Shown: one piece after another, positions 35,469 through 44,396 of the stretch
Position numbering within the stretch: position 1 is the stretch's first letter
Layout: each line of letters opens with the position of its first letter
NCBI GenBank assembly: GCA_964230215.1
Contig: CAXRGQ010000001.1
Coordinates: forward strand, 1 to 64,000
Direction: 5' to 3'
DNA: 64,000 bases
Source of the DNA: JAUILH01 sp964230215
GTDB taxonomy: Bacteria > Bacteroidota > Bacteroidia > Flavobacteriales_D > JAUILH01
Translations under genes and position numbers: made by a program
Notes under the pieces: generated by a model
The model's input: the letters and a program-made list of their open reading frames with translations, nothing else
What the model was told of the DNA's origin: nothing
Databases searched by the model: none

Positions 35469-36278
35469 ATGGCACATCCTTATACAATCATTAAACCCAA
35501 AGCAGAAACTGTTCCAATTTTATTAAGTGTTCCTCATTGTGGTACAGACTTTCCTGATGAATTGAAGGATGACTTTAAGCCAGAATTAGCTAAAAGCCCT
35601 GATGACACGGACTTTTATGTTCACGACCTTTACAATTTTTGCAGCGAAATGGGTATCACAATTATACACGCAAAGTATAGCAGATGGGTGATAGATATGA
35701 ATAGAGACCCAGAGAGTAAGGCCTTGTATAATGATGGTAGAATTATAACTGCACTTTGTCCCAACACCAACTTTTTTGGAGATTCTATTTATGTTTCTCA
35801 AGACAAAGAACCCAATCAAAATGAGGTGCAAAGGCGATTAGACACCTACTATTGGCCCTATTACAATGAAATTGAAAATCAGCTGGCACACTTAAAATCT
35901 CAGTTTGGCAAGGCTCTTCTTTGGGACGCACATTCGATTAGGCGATTTGTACCCACTATTAGAAAAGAGAATTTCCCTGATTTGATTTTGGGAAACAATG
36001 ATGGGGTAACAGCAGATCAATCACTTATTGACATTGCATTAGATAACTTGAGTAAAGATAAATACGGACTAAACCATAATACGCCATTTAAAGGAGGTCA
36101 TATTACTCGCTACTTTGGCAATCCATCCAATAATATACATGCTTTGCAGTTGGAGATGTCCAAAGACCTTTATATGAATGATGAGGAAACTGAATTTGAT
36201 GAAGCTAGGGCGAACGCTATGCGAAAGGTGTTAAAAAGCTGTTTTGAAGGATTAATAGAAGGACTAAACAAACTATGA
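35469..36278 (+). CDS. hutG: N-formylglutamate amidohydrolase
   Basis: A 269-residue member of the N-formylglutamate deformylase (FGase) family, which hydrolyses N-formylglutamate to glutamate and formate. VPHCGTDFPDEL, YSRWVIDMNRDP, WDAHSIRRFVPTIR and HALQLEMSKDLYM are visible family motifs. Its last 4 bp overlap the ATG of hutF, and the pair completes the deiminase route of histidine degradation. Confidence 0.92.
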   Translation: MAHPYTIIKPKAETVPILLSVPHCGTDFPDELKDDFKPELAKSPDDTDFYVHDLYNFCSEMGITIIHAKYSRWVIDMNRDPESKALYNDGRIITALCPNTNFFGDSIYVSQDKEPNQNEVQRRLDTYYWPYYNEIENQLAHLKSQFGKALLWDAHSIRRFVPTIRKENFPDLILGNNDGVTADQSLIDIALDNLSKDKYGLNHNTPFKGGHITRYFGNPSNNIHALQLEMSKDLYMNDEETEFDEARANAMRKVLKSCFEGLIEGLNKL

Positions 36279-37657
36279 TACGTTACATTAAATTCAAAGG
36301 TTTATTACAAAACGACGGATGGACTATTCCCGCCATTGTTGGGGTAGATGAAGCTGGTAAAATTGTATCTATTGATGACTCAGACGACAACATTCAGATT
36401 GATGAATTCGTAGATGGTTTTGCGCTACCTGGATTCCAAAACGCGCACTCGCACGCTTTTCAGTATGCGATGGCAGGTTTAGCTGAAAAACACGCCACAG
36501 GTAAAGAAGCTGATGATTTTTGGTCATGGAGAGAAGCTATGTACAGCCTTGCTCTAAGCATTACCCCTGATGAATTGGAAAGTATTGCGACCATGTTATA
36601 TGCTGAAATGCTGCGACACGGCTACACGCATGTAGCCGAATTCCATTATATCCATCATGATAAGTTTGGACAGCAATACAGTAACCTATCTGAAATGGGA
36701 GAGCGCTTAGTTAAAGCGGCCAAAAATGTGGGAATAGGTATCACGCTTATTCCTATTTTTTATCAAATGGGAGGATTCGGGAAGCCACCTGCTGAAGGAC
36801 AAAGAAGGTTTATTTCAAAAGATATAGATGCCTACATGAATTTATTTGAGGCAAGTAAAGCATCATGTAAGCATTATGAATTAGCTAATGTCGCATATGG
36901 CCTTCATTCTATGCGAGGAGTGGATCCAAAAACAATGTTGGAATTCAATAAGCAATTAACTGGTAAGTATCCTGTCCATATTCATATTGCAGAACAATTA
37001 AAGGAAATAGAAGACTCGCTTGACTATTTGGATGCGCGTCCAGTAGAGTGGTTATTAGATAACATGACTGTTACGCGTGATTTTCACTTAGTTCATGCCA
37101 CACATTTAACAGATGATGAGTGTGATGGCATTGCAAAGTCTGGTGCGTGTGTGGTATTGTGTCCAAGCACTGAAGGCAACTTAGGAGACGGTATATTTCC
37201 ATTAAAACGCTTCCAAGACTTTGGTGGAAAATGGAGTATTGGAACGGATAGTCATGTTGGTTTGAACCCATTTGAAGAGTTAAGAATTCTTGATTACGGA
37301 CAACGATTAACTTCTCACAAACGAAACACGTTTACAAGTTCAACTGAGGGAAATAGTGGGCATTATGCCATCGGACAGGTCACTTTAAATGGTCGTAAAG
37401 CGATGAACAACTTTGAAGAAGACTACTTTAAAGTGGGTGAGAGTTTTGACGCATTGATCATGGACGCTGATCCGCCATTAATCCATTTAAACAATGAAGA
37501 TAATTTGCTAAATGCTATGATCTATTCATCTGACGCCAGTATGCACTATGGAACGATGGTAGGCGGGAAATGGAAAGTGAAACATGGAAAACACATTAAT
37601 CATGAGCATATACTGCTCGATTTTTATGCTGTAATAAGAAGTTTGGAGAATAGATAA
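36275..37657 (+). CDS. hutF: Formimidoylglutamate deiminase
   Basis: A 460-residue amidohydrolase that deiminates N-formimino-L-glutamate to N-formylglutamate and ammonia. The metal site is seen in FQNAHSHAFQYAMAGLAE, the HIAEQLKEI stretch and the GTDSHVGLNP motif. With HutG it forms the two-step route that replaces a metal-dependent formimidoylglutamase. That matters here because the arginase-fold protein at 57725-58894 is commonly labelled formimidoylglutamase. Confidence 0.92.
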   Translation: MIRYIKFKGLLQNDGWTIPAIVGVDEAGKIVSIDDSDDNIQIDEFVDGFALPGFQNAHSHAFQYAMAGLAEKHATGKEADDFWSWREAMYSLALSITPDELESIATMLYAEMLRHGYTHVAEFHYIHHDKFGQQYSNLSEMGERLVKAAKNVGIGITLIPIFYQMGGFGKPPAEGQRRFISKDIDAYMNLFEASKASCKHYELANVAYGLHSMRGVDPKTMLEFNKQLTGKYPVHIHIAEQLKEIEDSLDYLDARPVEWLLDNMTVTRDFHLVHATHLTDDECDGIAKSGACVVLCPSTEGNLGDGIFPLKRFQDFGGKWSIGTDSHVGLNPFEELRILDYGQRLTSHKRNTFTSSTEGNSGHYAIGQVTLNGRKAMNNFEEDYFKVGESFDALIMDADPPLIHLNNEDNLLNAMIYSSDASMHYGTMVGGKWKVKHGKHINHEHILLDFYAVIRSLENR

Positions 37658-37723
37658 AAAACATCTGATTTCCCGAACATTTTACGCACCTTTCCCGTTA
37701 AATATATAGATATAGATTAGCCA

Positions 37724-39940
37724 ATGGATGACGATCAAGGACACACTTCATTATTAAAGAGGCTGCTCTATTTTTTTCCGGTACAACTCCTGCTTCTTCA
37801 ATTTAAAAGAAACCACCTAGTACTATTTTTTTGGACACTGATTTTTGCATTTAGCAATGGTTGGATTGGGAAAAAATTTGGCATTCAGAACCTCTTTTTG
37901 ACACCCGAATATTTGGGTGAAATCAGTCCTATTTCATTTGGTTTATTGGGCTTTGCATGTGGTGGCTTTATAATGGCGTTTCATATCTACTCTTACAGCA
38001 TGTATGCTAATCGATTTAGTTTTATATGCTCTCTTTCACGTCCCTTTTTTAAGTTCTGTCTAAACAACAGTCTTATTCCAACCATATTTGTCCTCAATCT
38101 ATTTTATTTATCTGCTGAGTTTCAGAGCAAATCTGAGCTACTTAGTGATAAAGAAATCGCGCTTAATCTAGTTAGTTATCTATTGGGTAATGTATTGTTT
38201 ATTGCACTGAGCATTTTGTATTTCATCCGAATAAACCGTAAAAGACCAAAAACTATAGAAGGCGCAAATACCTTTAAAAACAATAAGGAAAAGAAATGGT
38301 ATGAAGCATTCTTTCAGGATAGCGAATGGCATGTACGCTCATACATATCCAGTTTTATAAGTATTAGACTAGCCCGAGATGTAGACCACTATGATGACGA
38401 AATGCGAGAACGCATTCTAAGTAAACATAGATTAAACGCAACCTTAATGGAGGTGTTTATGATTGCATCTTTGGTTATCCTTGGCACATTTAAGGAAAAT
38501 GAGGTAATCCGAATTCCTGCAGCAGCCAGTATTTTTTTATTGCTAACGATTGCATTGATGCTTATTAACATGTTCTATACATGGCTTAAGGGCTGGACCA
38601 CCACAGTTATAATTCTGGTGATTGTATTGATCAATTACCTCACAGGCATGGGAGATTATTTCCGCTATACCAACCATGCTTATGGACTAGATTATACAGG
38701 CCGTCTTGCAAACTACTCGAATGCATATTTAGATGCTCTTAACTCCTATAAACTAGATGACGTTCGGCATGAAATTAACGCATTAGAAAGGTGGAGACTC
38801 AACACGAACGAAGAACGTCCAAAGCTTGTTATAATAGCCTGCAGCGGAGGTGGCCTTAGATCAACTACATGGACATACCAGGTTTTGCAAGCATTAGATG
38901 CCGAAAGCAATGGTGATTTCTTTAAACATAGTAGACTGATTACAGGCTCATCTGGTGGAATGATTGGTGCTGCGTATTACAGAGAGCTCTATCATCAGGA
39001 CATCATTGATAGCAGCTATGAGCGATTTTCTCGCCAAAACAGTGAAGCTTTATCTAAAGATCTGCTAAACAGTGTTTCCTTTACCATTGCCACTTCAGAC
39101 TTATTCCCGAGACTACAAAGCTTTGAATATGAAGGACTCACCTACACCAAAGATCGTGCGTTTATGTTTGAGCAAAACCTAAATCAAAACACAAACGGAG
39201 TTTTAGATAAAGGACTTGGTGAATATTATCTACCCGTGGCAAATGGTCAATTACCCATGATGATTTTGGCTCCAAGTATTGTTAATGATGGGAGACGTCT
39301 ACTCATTTCTAGTCAACCGATATGCTATTTGACTGATAATTCACTTGAGACGGATGTGTATGAAAATGTTGAGTTCTCGAGATTGTTCAAGCATCAGGGT
39401 GCAAATAACCTGAGGTTTACATCTGCCCTCCGCATGAATGCAACTTTCCCCTATGTATTCCCAATGGTTACTTTACCGAGTGAGCCTTCAATTGAAGTAA
39501 TGGATGCAGGTATTCGCGATAATTACGGAATTAAGGACGCTGTGGCCTATGTACATACCTTTGAAAATTGGATAAAACAAAACACCTCAGGGGTAATTCT
39601 AGTGCAGATAAGAGATCGTGCAAAAGCAAGTCAAGAGGAATACAATCCTTCTGGTTCACTTTTAAAACGAGTATTTAAACCCTTTAGCAATCTGTATGGT
39701 AATGTGTTTAAGACTCAGGATTATACTAATGAGCAACTTTTAAAAACGTATCAAAACGCATGCAGTGTGCCCTTCGACATATATAGTTTCGACTTAATAA
39801 ATAGCGATGATGAAGATATCTCAATGAGCTGGCACCTCACTCAGAGCGAAAAAAAGAAGATACTAGCCACAATTTCGAATAAGAAAAACATGTCAACTCT
39901 GTATGACATAATAAAAAAAATAAGGGCTAGTTCCGAATAA
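37724..39940 (+). CDS. Patatin-like phospholipase with N-terminal membrane domain
   Basis: A 738-residue protein. Residues 30-310 contain about seven hydrophobic helices (31-48, 70-88, 113-131, 148-168, 240-256, 266-284, 291-308). From about 365 a patatin domain follows: the oxyanion loop CSGGGLRS (373-380), the nucleophile motif GSSGG (Ser410) and the DAG motif with Asp594. The Ser/Asp dyad is intact, so lipid acyl hydrolase activity at the membrane is likely. Most bacterial patatins are soluble or exported; the polytopic anchor is less common. The gene is followed by a short gap and the DUF389 gene. Confidence 0.85.
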   Translation: MDDDQGHTSLLKRLLYFFPVQLLLLQFKRNHLVLFFWTLIFAFSNGWIGKKFGIQNLFLTPEYLGEISPISFGLLGFACGGFIMAFHIYSYSMYANRFSFICSLSRPFFKFCLNNSLIPTIFVLNLFYLSAEFQSKSELLSDKEIALNLVSYLLGNVLFIALSILYFIRINRKRPKTIEGANTFKNNKEKKWYEAFFQDSEWHVRSYISSFISIRLARDVDHYDDEMRERILSKHRLNATLMEVFMIASLVILGTFKENEVIRIPAAASIFLLLTIALMLINMFYTWLKGWTTTVIILVIVLINYLTGMGDYFRYTNHAYGLDYTGRLANYSNAYLDALNSYKLDDVRHEINALERWRLNTNEERPKLVIIACSGGGLRSTTWTYQVLQALDAESNGDFFKHSRLITGSSGGMIGAAYYRELYHQDIIDSSYERFSRQNSEALSKDLLNSVSFTIATSDLFPRLQSFEYEGLTYTKDRAFMFEQNLNQNTNGVLDKGLGEYYLPVANGQLPMMILAPSIVNDGRRLLISSQPICYLTDNSLETDVYENVEFSRLFKHQGANNLRFTSALRMNATFPYVFPMVTLPSEPSIEVMDAGIRDNYGIKDAVAYVHTFENWIKQNTSGVILVQIRDRAKASQEEYNPSGSLLKRVFKPFSNLYGNVFKTQDYTNEQLLKTYQNACSVPFDIYSFDLINSDDEDISMSWHLTQSEKKKILATISNKKNMSTLYDIIKKIRASSE

Positions 39941-39970
39941 TTATTACTTTAGTTAGGCGAGTGCACAACT

Positions 39971-41524
39971 ATGAGAGAAGAAGCAGATAGAGATCAAGAT
40001 CACATTGATGAAAATGCGCAACGGAAGGTTCATCATGATCCTACAAAGATAGATTTTCACGCTGAGGACCTCAAAAAGGTACCTAAGACCTTGATTGGTT
40101 TTGTCAGCAGCACCCTCAGCATTAAAGAGGATGTTGATATTCCGGGCACTATTAGAGACATCAAAAGCGAGATTGAGTTTAAAGGACACAATGTATGGGT
40201 ACTTATGTTCTCTATCTTGGTGGCATCTATTGGATTGGATGCCAATAGTGTTGCAGTTGTAATTGGCGCTATGCTTATTTCACCTCTTATGGGGCCGATT
40301 AAAGGTGTAGGTATGTCGGTGGGTACCAATGATTTCAAGCTACTAATGAAATCATTAGTAAACTTTGGTGTGATGGTTGGAATCAGCTTGTTTGTGAGCT
40401 GGCTTTATTTCGTAATCAGTCCATTTAAGGAACCGAGTGCCGAGATTTTAGCACGCACACAACCTGATTTCCGAGATGCTTTAATTGCACTATTTGGTGG
40501 ATTTGCAGGAATAATTGCGGCCACTCAAAAAGGGCAAGCTTTTACGGTTATTTCGGGTGTTGCCATTGCGACTGCTCTTATGCCTCCACTGTGTTCTGCA
40601 GGTTTTATGATGGCTAACGGAGAGTTCACACTAATGTTTAACACATTGTATCTCTTCCTAATAAATTCGATTTTGATTTGTTTAGCCTCTATCATTGTCA
40701 TTCGCTATCTAAAATTCCCTTTGGTAGAGTTTATCAATCCTAAGACTGAGCGAAAAGTAAAAATCTACATTGGAATCTTTATGCTTGTAGTGCTTATTCC
40801 TTCTGTATATAAATTCTATTACGTTATGAAGGAAAACAACTTTCAGAGAAGCGTTAAAGATTTTATTGCCAATGAAGTGGAGGATTATGGTGGCGCGAAA
40901 CTAAAAAACTGGGATGTTGAATATATGCGCGGTGATAGTGTTAATGTTATCCATATTGAGTTTAGGGAAGATGGATTTCTACCGCAAGCTACGATTGATG
41001 AATGGCAAAGAAGGCTTTCAAAGTATGATCTAGATCCAAATAAAACCATTATTGATATAGATGATGGGAATTTAAAAAAGGAAAGCAAAGCCTTTACTTA
41101 CGAAGACCGTGTGTTACTGGATGAAAGACACCGTAATGAGAAACAAGAATTAAATGAAAAGATTGATTTGAAAGAAAAAATAATCGATCAGCAACAGAAA
41201 CAACTCAAAGCCTATAAGGACATTACACAAACCAAGATTAAAAAGTTAGGAAAAGAAATAGAGATCAATTACCCAGAGGTACAGGATTTCACGTACTCAC
41301 TTGGTTTTGAATACAAAGGTGAAAAGGTTGATACGGTTTCTGTCTTTACTGTTCGTTGGAATGAGACGATTGCGGATAGTATTATTCAGGAAAGATCATC
41401 TCGACTTAAAAAATGGCTCAAAGCTGATATTGGTAGAAATGACATTAAGATAATAGAATTGAATCATGGGAAACAAGAAGAGCAAAAAGAGAAGGACAGA
41501 CGTAGTGTATTCGACCAACCCTGA
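39971..41524 (+). CDS. DUF389 membrane protein with C-terminal coiled-coil domain
   Basis: A 517-residue protein. Residues about 75-270 hold the DUF389 membrane domain (SVAVVIGAMLISPLMGPIKG, ALFGGFAGIIAATQKGQAFTVISGVAIATALMPPLC as a span), with six or so helices. After residue 280 a hydrophilic domain follows, with a coiled coil at about 385-420 (ERHRNEKQELNEKIDLKEK) and a final alpha/beta segment. DUF389 function is unknown. The last 59 bp overlap the SUI1-family gene in another frame. Confidence 0.8.
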   Translation: MREEADRDQDHIDENAQRKVHHDPTKIDFHAEDLKKVPKTLIGFVSSTLSIKEDVDIPGTIRDIKSEIEFKGHNVWVLMFSILVASIGLDANSVAVVIGAMLISPLMGPIKGVGMSVGTNDFKLLMKSLVNFGVMVGISLFVSWLYFVISPFKEPSAEILARTQPDFRDALIALFGGFAGIIAATQKGQAFTVISGVAIATALMPPLCSAGFMMANGEFTLMFNTLYLFLINSILICLASIIVIRYLKFPLVEFINPKTERKVKIYIGIFMLVVLIPSVYKFYYVMKENNFQRSVKDFIANEVEDYGGAKLKNWDVEYMRGDSVNVIHIEFREDGFLPQATIDEWQRRLSKYDLDPNKTIIDIDDGNLKKESKAFTYEDRVLLDERHRNEKQELNEKIDLKEKIIDQQQKQLKAYKDITQTKIKKLGKEIEINYPEVQDFTYSLGFEYKGEKVDTVSVFTVRWNETIADSIIQERSSRLKKWLKADIGRNDIKIIELNHGKQEEQKEKDRRSVFDQP

Positions 41525-41816
41525 TTATGATTATAGTCATGGGAATGATGGAGATGAAGAAACACTAGACCCCTCGGATCAACATCTAGAAGCCAAACTT
41601 GAAAAAAAGGGACGTGGGGGAAAAACGGCTGTTATTATAGATGGTTTTATAGGAAGTGATGATGATCTAAAGGATTTAGGAAAAACACTTAAAACTAAAT
41701 GCGGTGTAGGTGGTTCAGTAAAAAACGGTCAGATAATCTTACAAGGAGATGTGCGCGACAAGGCCATGGAACTATTAAAATCTGATGGCTATAAGGTTAA
41801 GCGCGTGGGCGGTTAA
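41466..41816 (+). CDS. SUI1/eIF1-family translation factor (YciH-like)
   Basis: A 116-residue protein with a basic N terminus and a C-terminal SUI1 domain (about residues 45-116): KKGRGGKTAVIIDGF, LKDLGKTLKTKCGVGGSVK and ILQGDVRDKAMELL. Bacterial YciH proteins bind the small ribosomal subunit and affect start-site fidelity. Its start lies 59 bp upstream of the DUF389 stop, and it ends convergently, overlapping the opposite-strand gene by 4 bp. Confidence 0.9.
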   Translation: MGNKKSKKRRTDVVYSTNPDYDYSHGNDGDEETLDPSDQHLEAKLEKKGRGGKTAVIIDGFIGSDDDLKDLGKTLKTKCGVGGSVKNGQIILQGDVRDKAMELLKSDGYKVKRVGG

Positions 41817-42559
41817 TCACACATGCATGACTTCTCTGCAGATAACACTTGAATCAATCGAGTACGTCTTCCAGCATCTTCAAAAGTGAATTGGAACTTC
41901 TGACCATCAATAGTGTTTTCGTATACATATATAGCATGTGGCTTGGCATTATAGTCACTTGCTGTTTTGTTCAGTTTAGGCTCATTCGCAATGAATGAAC
42001 TTACATCACTGGCGTCAATACCATAACACTCCATTGCACATTTTGCTTTGGCGTTGAATTTTATTTCTCTACCCTCAACAAAGAAAAGTCCTTCTGTTAT
42101 ACGCTCTTCTGGTTTGCTATACACAGCATACACGTCCGTTGGCAAACTGTCGCATTCACATGATGCTTTGCCGCTTTTTACGAGCCCGATTATCTCAGTA
42201 TCGATAATAGTGGTATCTCTATTTGATTTACTGTCGTCAATCGTAATTTTGAGCTTATAACTTTCGTCTGGAGCTTCAATTACGTACATTTTTGGAGTCT
42301 TACGTGGTTCACTTTCACTGAATAAAACACTGCCCTCTCCACCTGCAAATAAATCGTAAATGTCAGTTTCAGTAATACCATTACACTCCAGTTCACACTG
42401 TAATTTCTCACTAGTAAAAATAGTACTATTGGCAACATCATCAAGCACTCTGTTTTCTGGTAACCAGCTACATCCTCTTCCTTGAAAAAGAATAAAGGTT
42501 AGAACGGTCCCAATACCAAGACCAATCATATAATATCGTGCTCTTTGCCAGAATTTCAT
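41813..42559 (-). CDS. Membrane-anchored protein with two DUF4258-like Cys units
   Basis: A 248-residue protein with an N-terminal anchor helix (about residues 8-26). Two similar units follow: A, about residues 55-137 (CELECNGITETDIYDLF ... SCECD), and B, about 174-248 (CAMECYGIDASDVSSFI ... SCMCD). Each begins with C-x3-C and ends with C-x-C, giving eight cysteines at 55, 59, 134, 136, 174, 178, 245 and 247. The fold pattern (GI...D...Y.VYE......F.F.D) resembles DUF4258. Paired cysteines suggest disulfides or metal binding on the outer face of the inner membrane. Function unknown. Confidence 0.65.
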   Translation of the reverse strand: MKFWQRARYYMIGLGIGTVLTFILFQGRGCSWLPENRVLDDVANSTIFTSEKLQCELECNGITETDIYDLFAGGEGSVLFSESEPRKTPKMYVIEAPDESYKLKITIDDSKSNRDTTIIDTEIIGLVKSGKASCECDSLPTDVYAVYSKPEERITEGLFFVEGREIKFNAKAKCAMECYGIDASDVSSFIANEPKLNKTASDYNAKPHAIYVYENTIDGQKFQFTFEDAGRRTRLIQVLSAEKSCMCD

Positions 42560-42606
42560 GCAAACAAATGAAGTGCGAAAGTAATGATTTTAGGCAGAAG
42601 AATCTC

Positions 42607-43824
42607 CTAAAATGCAGCCATAAATAAATCTAGGTCTTTATAAGGCAAATTGAAAGCCTCTCCAAGAATTGGACTAGTCAGTGTACCATTATAAAGATAT
42701 ACACTTCCTCTAAAACCAGGATTTACTTTTATTAGGCGCTCGCAACCGCCTTCATCTCCTATTTGCAATAATAATGGGCTAAATATATTACTTAGTGCAA
42801 ATGATGCCGTTTTTGACACACGCGAAGGTATGTTTGGCACACAATAGTGAATCACCCCATGCTTAGTAAATGTGGGTTTCTCGTGACTTGTGACTCTTGA
42901 AGTTTCAAAGCATCCACCTTGATCAATTGACACGTCAACGATAACACTTCCTTCCTTCATGGACTCAACCATTGCTTCAGTCACTACACATGGTGTGCGG
43001 CTTCCTGTTCCTCGAATTGCCCCAATTGCAACATCCGCTTTTGTCAATGCCTTTTGCAATACTTTTGGTTGAATGATTGAGGTCCAAACACGGCTCCCAA
43101 CATCATTCTGCAAACGTCTTAGACGATACATTGAATCATCAAATACTTTGACACTTGCACCCAAGCCCAGCGCTGCACGAGTAGCATATTCGCCCACGGT
43201 ACCAGCACCAATTATAACAACCTCTGTTGGAGCAGTTCCTGCAATACCTCCAAGCATCATTCCTTTACCGCCATTGGCATTACTCAAATACTCTCCTCCC
43301 ACTAAAATGGAAGTAGTTCCGGCAATCTCACCCATCGATCTTATAACGGTAAAAATACCTTCTCTATCCCGAATGTAATCCCATGCAATGGCTGTGATCT
43401 TTTTTTGCATTAACTTCTTTAGGACGTCTCTTGGCTGAACCGATAACTGAAGAGCTGAGAATAGAATATTACCGCTATCCATCATCGCGATTTCTTTCTC
43501 GGTTGGTGGCGCGACTTTCAGTATAATATGTGATTTGTAGACTTCTTGAGCGTTAGATGCAATCATAGCACCTGCCTCACTATAATCATGATCCTTAAAA
43601 TTAGCAGAATCTCCAGCCCCCGTCTCAATCACCACTTGATGTCCTCTACCAACCAAAAGCGCTACCGTTTCTGGCACCAGAGGAACTCTATTTTCTTGAA
43701 GTTCAGACTCCTTTGGAATTCCAATTTGTAAGCTCCTACCCTTCTTACCAACCTCTAACATTTCTTCTTGCGGAACCATTATGGCCTCCTTGGCCAGTGA
43801 TTTGAGTGCTTCTTTGGATGTCAT
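42607..43824 (-). CDS. ald: Alanine dehydrogenase
   Basis: A 405-residue member of the alanine dehydrogenase/PNT family, interconverting alanine and pyruvate with NAD. It has IGIPKESELQENRVPLVPE near residue 33, the ETGAGDSANF motif, and the nucleotide-binding VVIIGAGTVGEYATRAALGLGASVKV region (as a span), followed by VIVDVSIDQGGC. The N-terminal 30 residues extend beyond typical enzymes, as in many Bacteroidota homologues. Its ATG overlaps the tsaE stop by 4 bp, so the two are coupled. Confidence 0.88.
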   Translation of the reverse strand: MTSKEALKSLAKEAIMVPQEEMLEVGKKGRSLQIGIPKESELQENRVPLVPETVALLVGRGHQVVIETGAGDSANFKDHDYSEAGAMIASNAQEVYKSHIILKVAPPTEKEIAMMDSGNILFSALQLSVQPRDVLKKLMQKKITAIAWDYIRDREGIFTVIRSMGEIAGTTSILVGGEYLSNANGGKGMMLGGIAGTAPTEVVIIGAGTVGEYATRAALGLGASVKVFDDSMYRLRRLQNDVGSRVWTSIIQPKVLQKALTKADVAIGAIRGTGSRTPCVVTEAMVESMKEGSVIVDVSIDQGGCFETSRVTSHEKPTFTKHGVIHYCVPNIPSRVSKTASFALSNIFSPLLLQIGDEGGCERLIKVNPGFRGSVYLYNGTLTSPILGEAFNLPYKDLDLFMAAF

Positions 43825-44246
43825 ATTTCCTTGCTAAACTTGAATATTCTCTGATTTTCCTCCTGTGTGATGCTCACCCTTACGTAATTTTCGGGTAAAA
43901 GGTTATCAATTTTATCGGGCCATTCAATAAAACAATATGCCCCGCTGTCTAAGATTTCATCAAGGCCAATATCCCAAGCCTCAGATTCGTCTTTCATTCT
44001 ATAGCAATCAACATGATAAACGGGTTCGCCCTTATTTGTTTGATACTCATTTACGATCGAAAAACTGGGGCTACTCATGGTACCTTCAACTCCCAAAAAC
44101 GCACAAATTTGTTTAATAAATGTAGTCTTTCCCGCACCCAAATTACCTGTAAAAATAAACACGCGTGTTGATGCAAATCCATCAAGAAGTTGGTGAGCTA
44201 ACATAGGTAATTCACTCTCGCTTAAAATAGTAAACTGTTTTTCCAT
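43821..44246 (-). CDS. tsaE: tRNA threonylcarbamoyladenosine biosynthesis ATPase TsaE
   Basis: A 141-residue P-loop ATPase. Walker A is GNLGAGKTTFIK, with SSPSFSIVNEY, VDCYRM and FIEWPDKI typical of TsaE. It drives the TsaBD-catalysed addition of threonylcarbamoyl to A37 of ANN-decoding tRNAs. Coupled to ald. A promoter-like sequence lies inside the hairpin just upstream. Confidence 0.95.
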   Translation of the reverse strand: MEKQFTILSESELPMLAHQLLDGFASTRVFIFTGNLGAGKTTFIKQICAFLGVEGTMSSPSFSIVNEYQTNKGEPVYHVDCYRMKDESEAWDIGLDEILDSGAYCFIEWPDKIDNLLPENYVRVSITQEENQRIFKFSKEI

Positions 44247-44260
44247 ATGAACATAAAAAA

Positions 44261-44283
44261 GCCGCTTATCAAAGATAAGCGGC
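44261..44283 (-). terminator. Terminator hairpin upstream of tsaE
   Basis: A perfect 10-bp stem (GCCGCTTATC / GATAAGCGGC) with a 3-nt loop; read on the minus strand it is followed by six T's. It can end transcripts from the DUF4397 gene. It is the second of two terminators in the interval. Confidence 0.8.
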
Positions 44284-44302
44284 CTTTATCAATTATCATC
44301 AA
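44270..44302 (-). promoter_or_regulatory. Candidate tsaE-ald promoter embedded in the terminator
   Basis: On the minus strand TTG (44302-44300) is followed after 22 bp by TATCTTTG (44277-44270), an exact TAnnTTTG -7 element. The -7 element spans the loop of the terminator hairpin at 44261-44283. The predicted start of transcription is about 15-20 bp before the tsaE ATG. Confidence 0.45.
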
Positions 44303-44320
44303 AAAATGATTGATGAACTG

Positions 44321-44348
44321 AAAAAACGAGTCTTCCGACTCAGCGTTT
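44321..44348 (-). terminator. Terminator of the DUF4397 gene
   Basis: Read on the minus strand: AAACGCTGAGTC, a GGAA tetraloop, then GACTCGTTTTTT. The stem has a two- to three-base bulge and ends in six T's. It lies about 50 bp after the DUF4397 stop codon. Confidence 0.75.
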
Positions 44349-44396
44349 AACAATTACATTTAGAATCATTTTTAGTAACAAAGTCAATTAAACTAA

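Noticed and set aside
37724..39940. CBASS- or abortive-infection-type patatin effector
   Set aside because: No cyclase, ubiquitin-like or other defence gene is adjacent; neighbours are hutF and a DUF389 protein, so a defence role is not supported.
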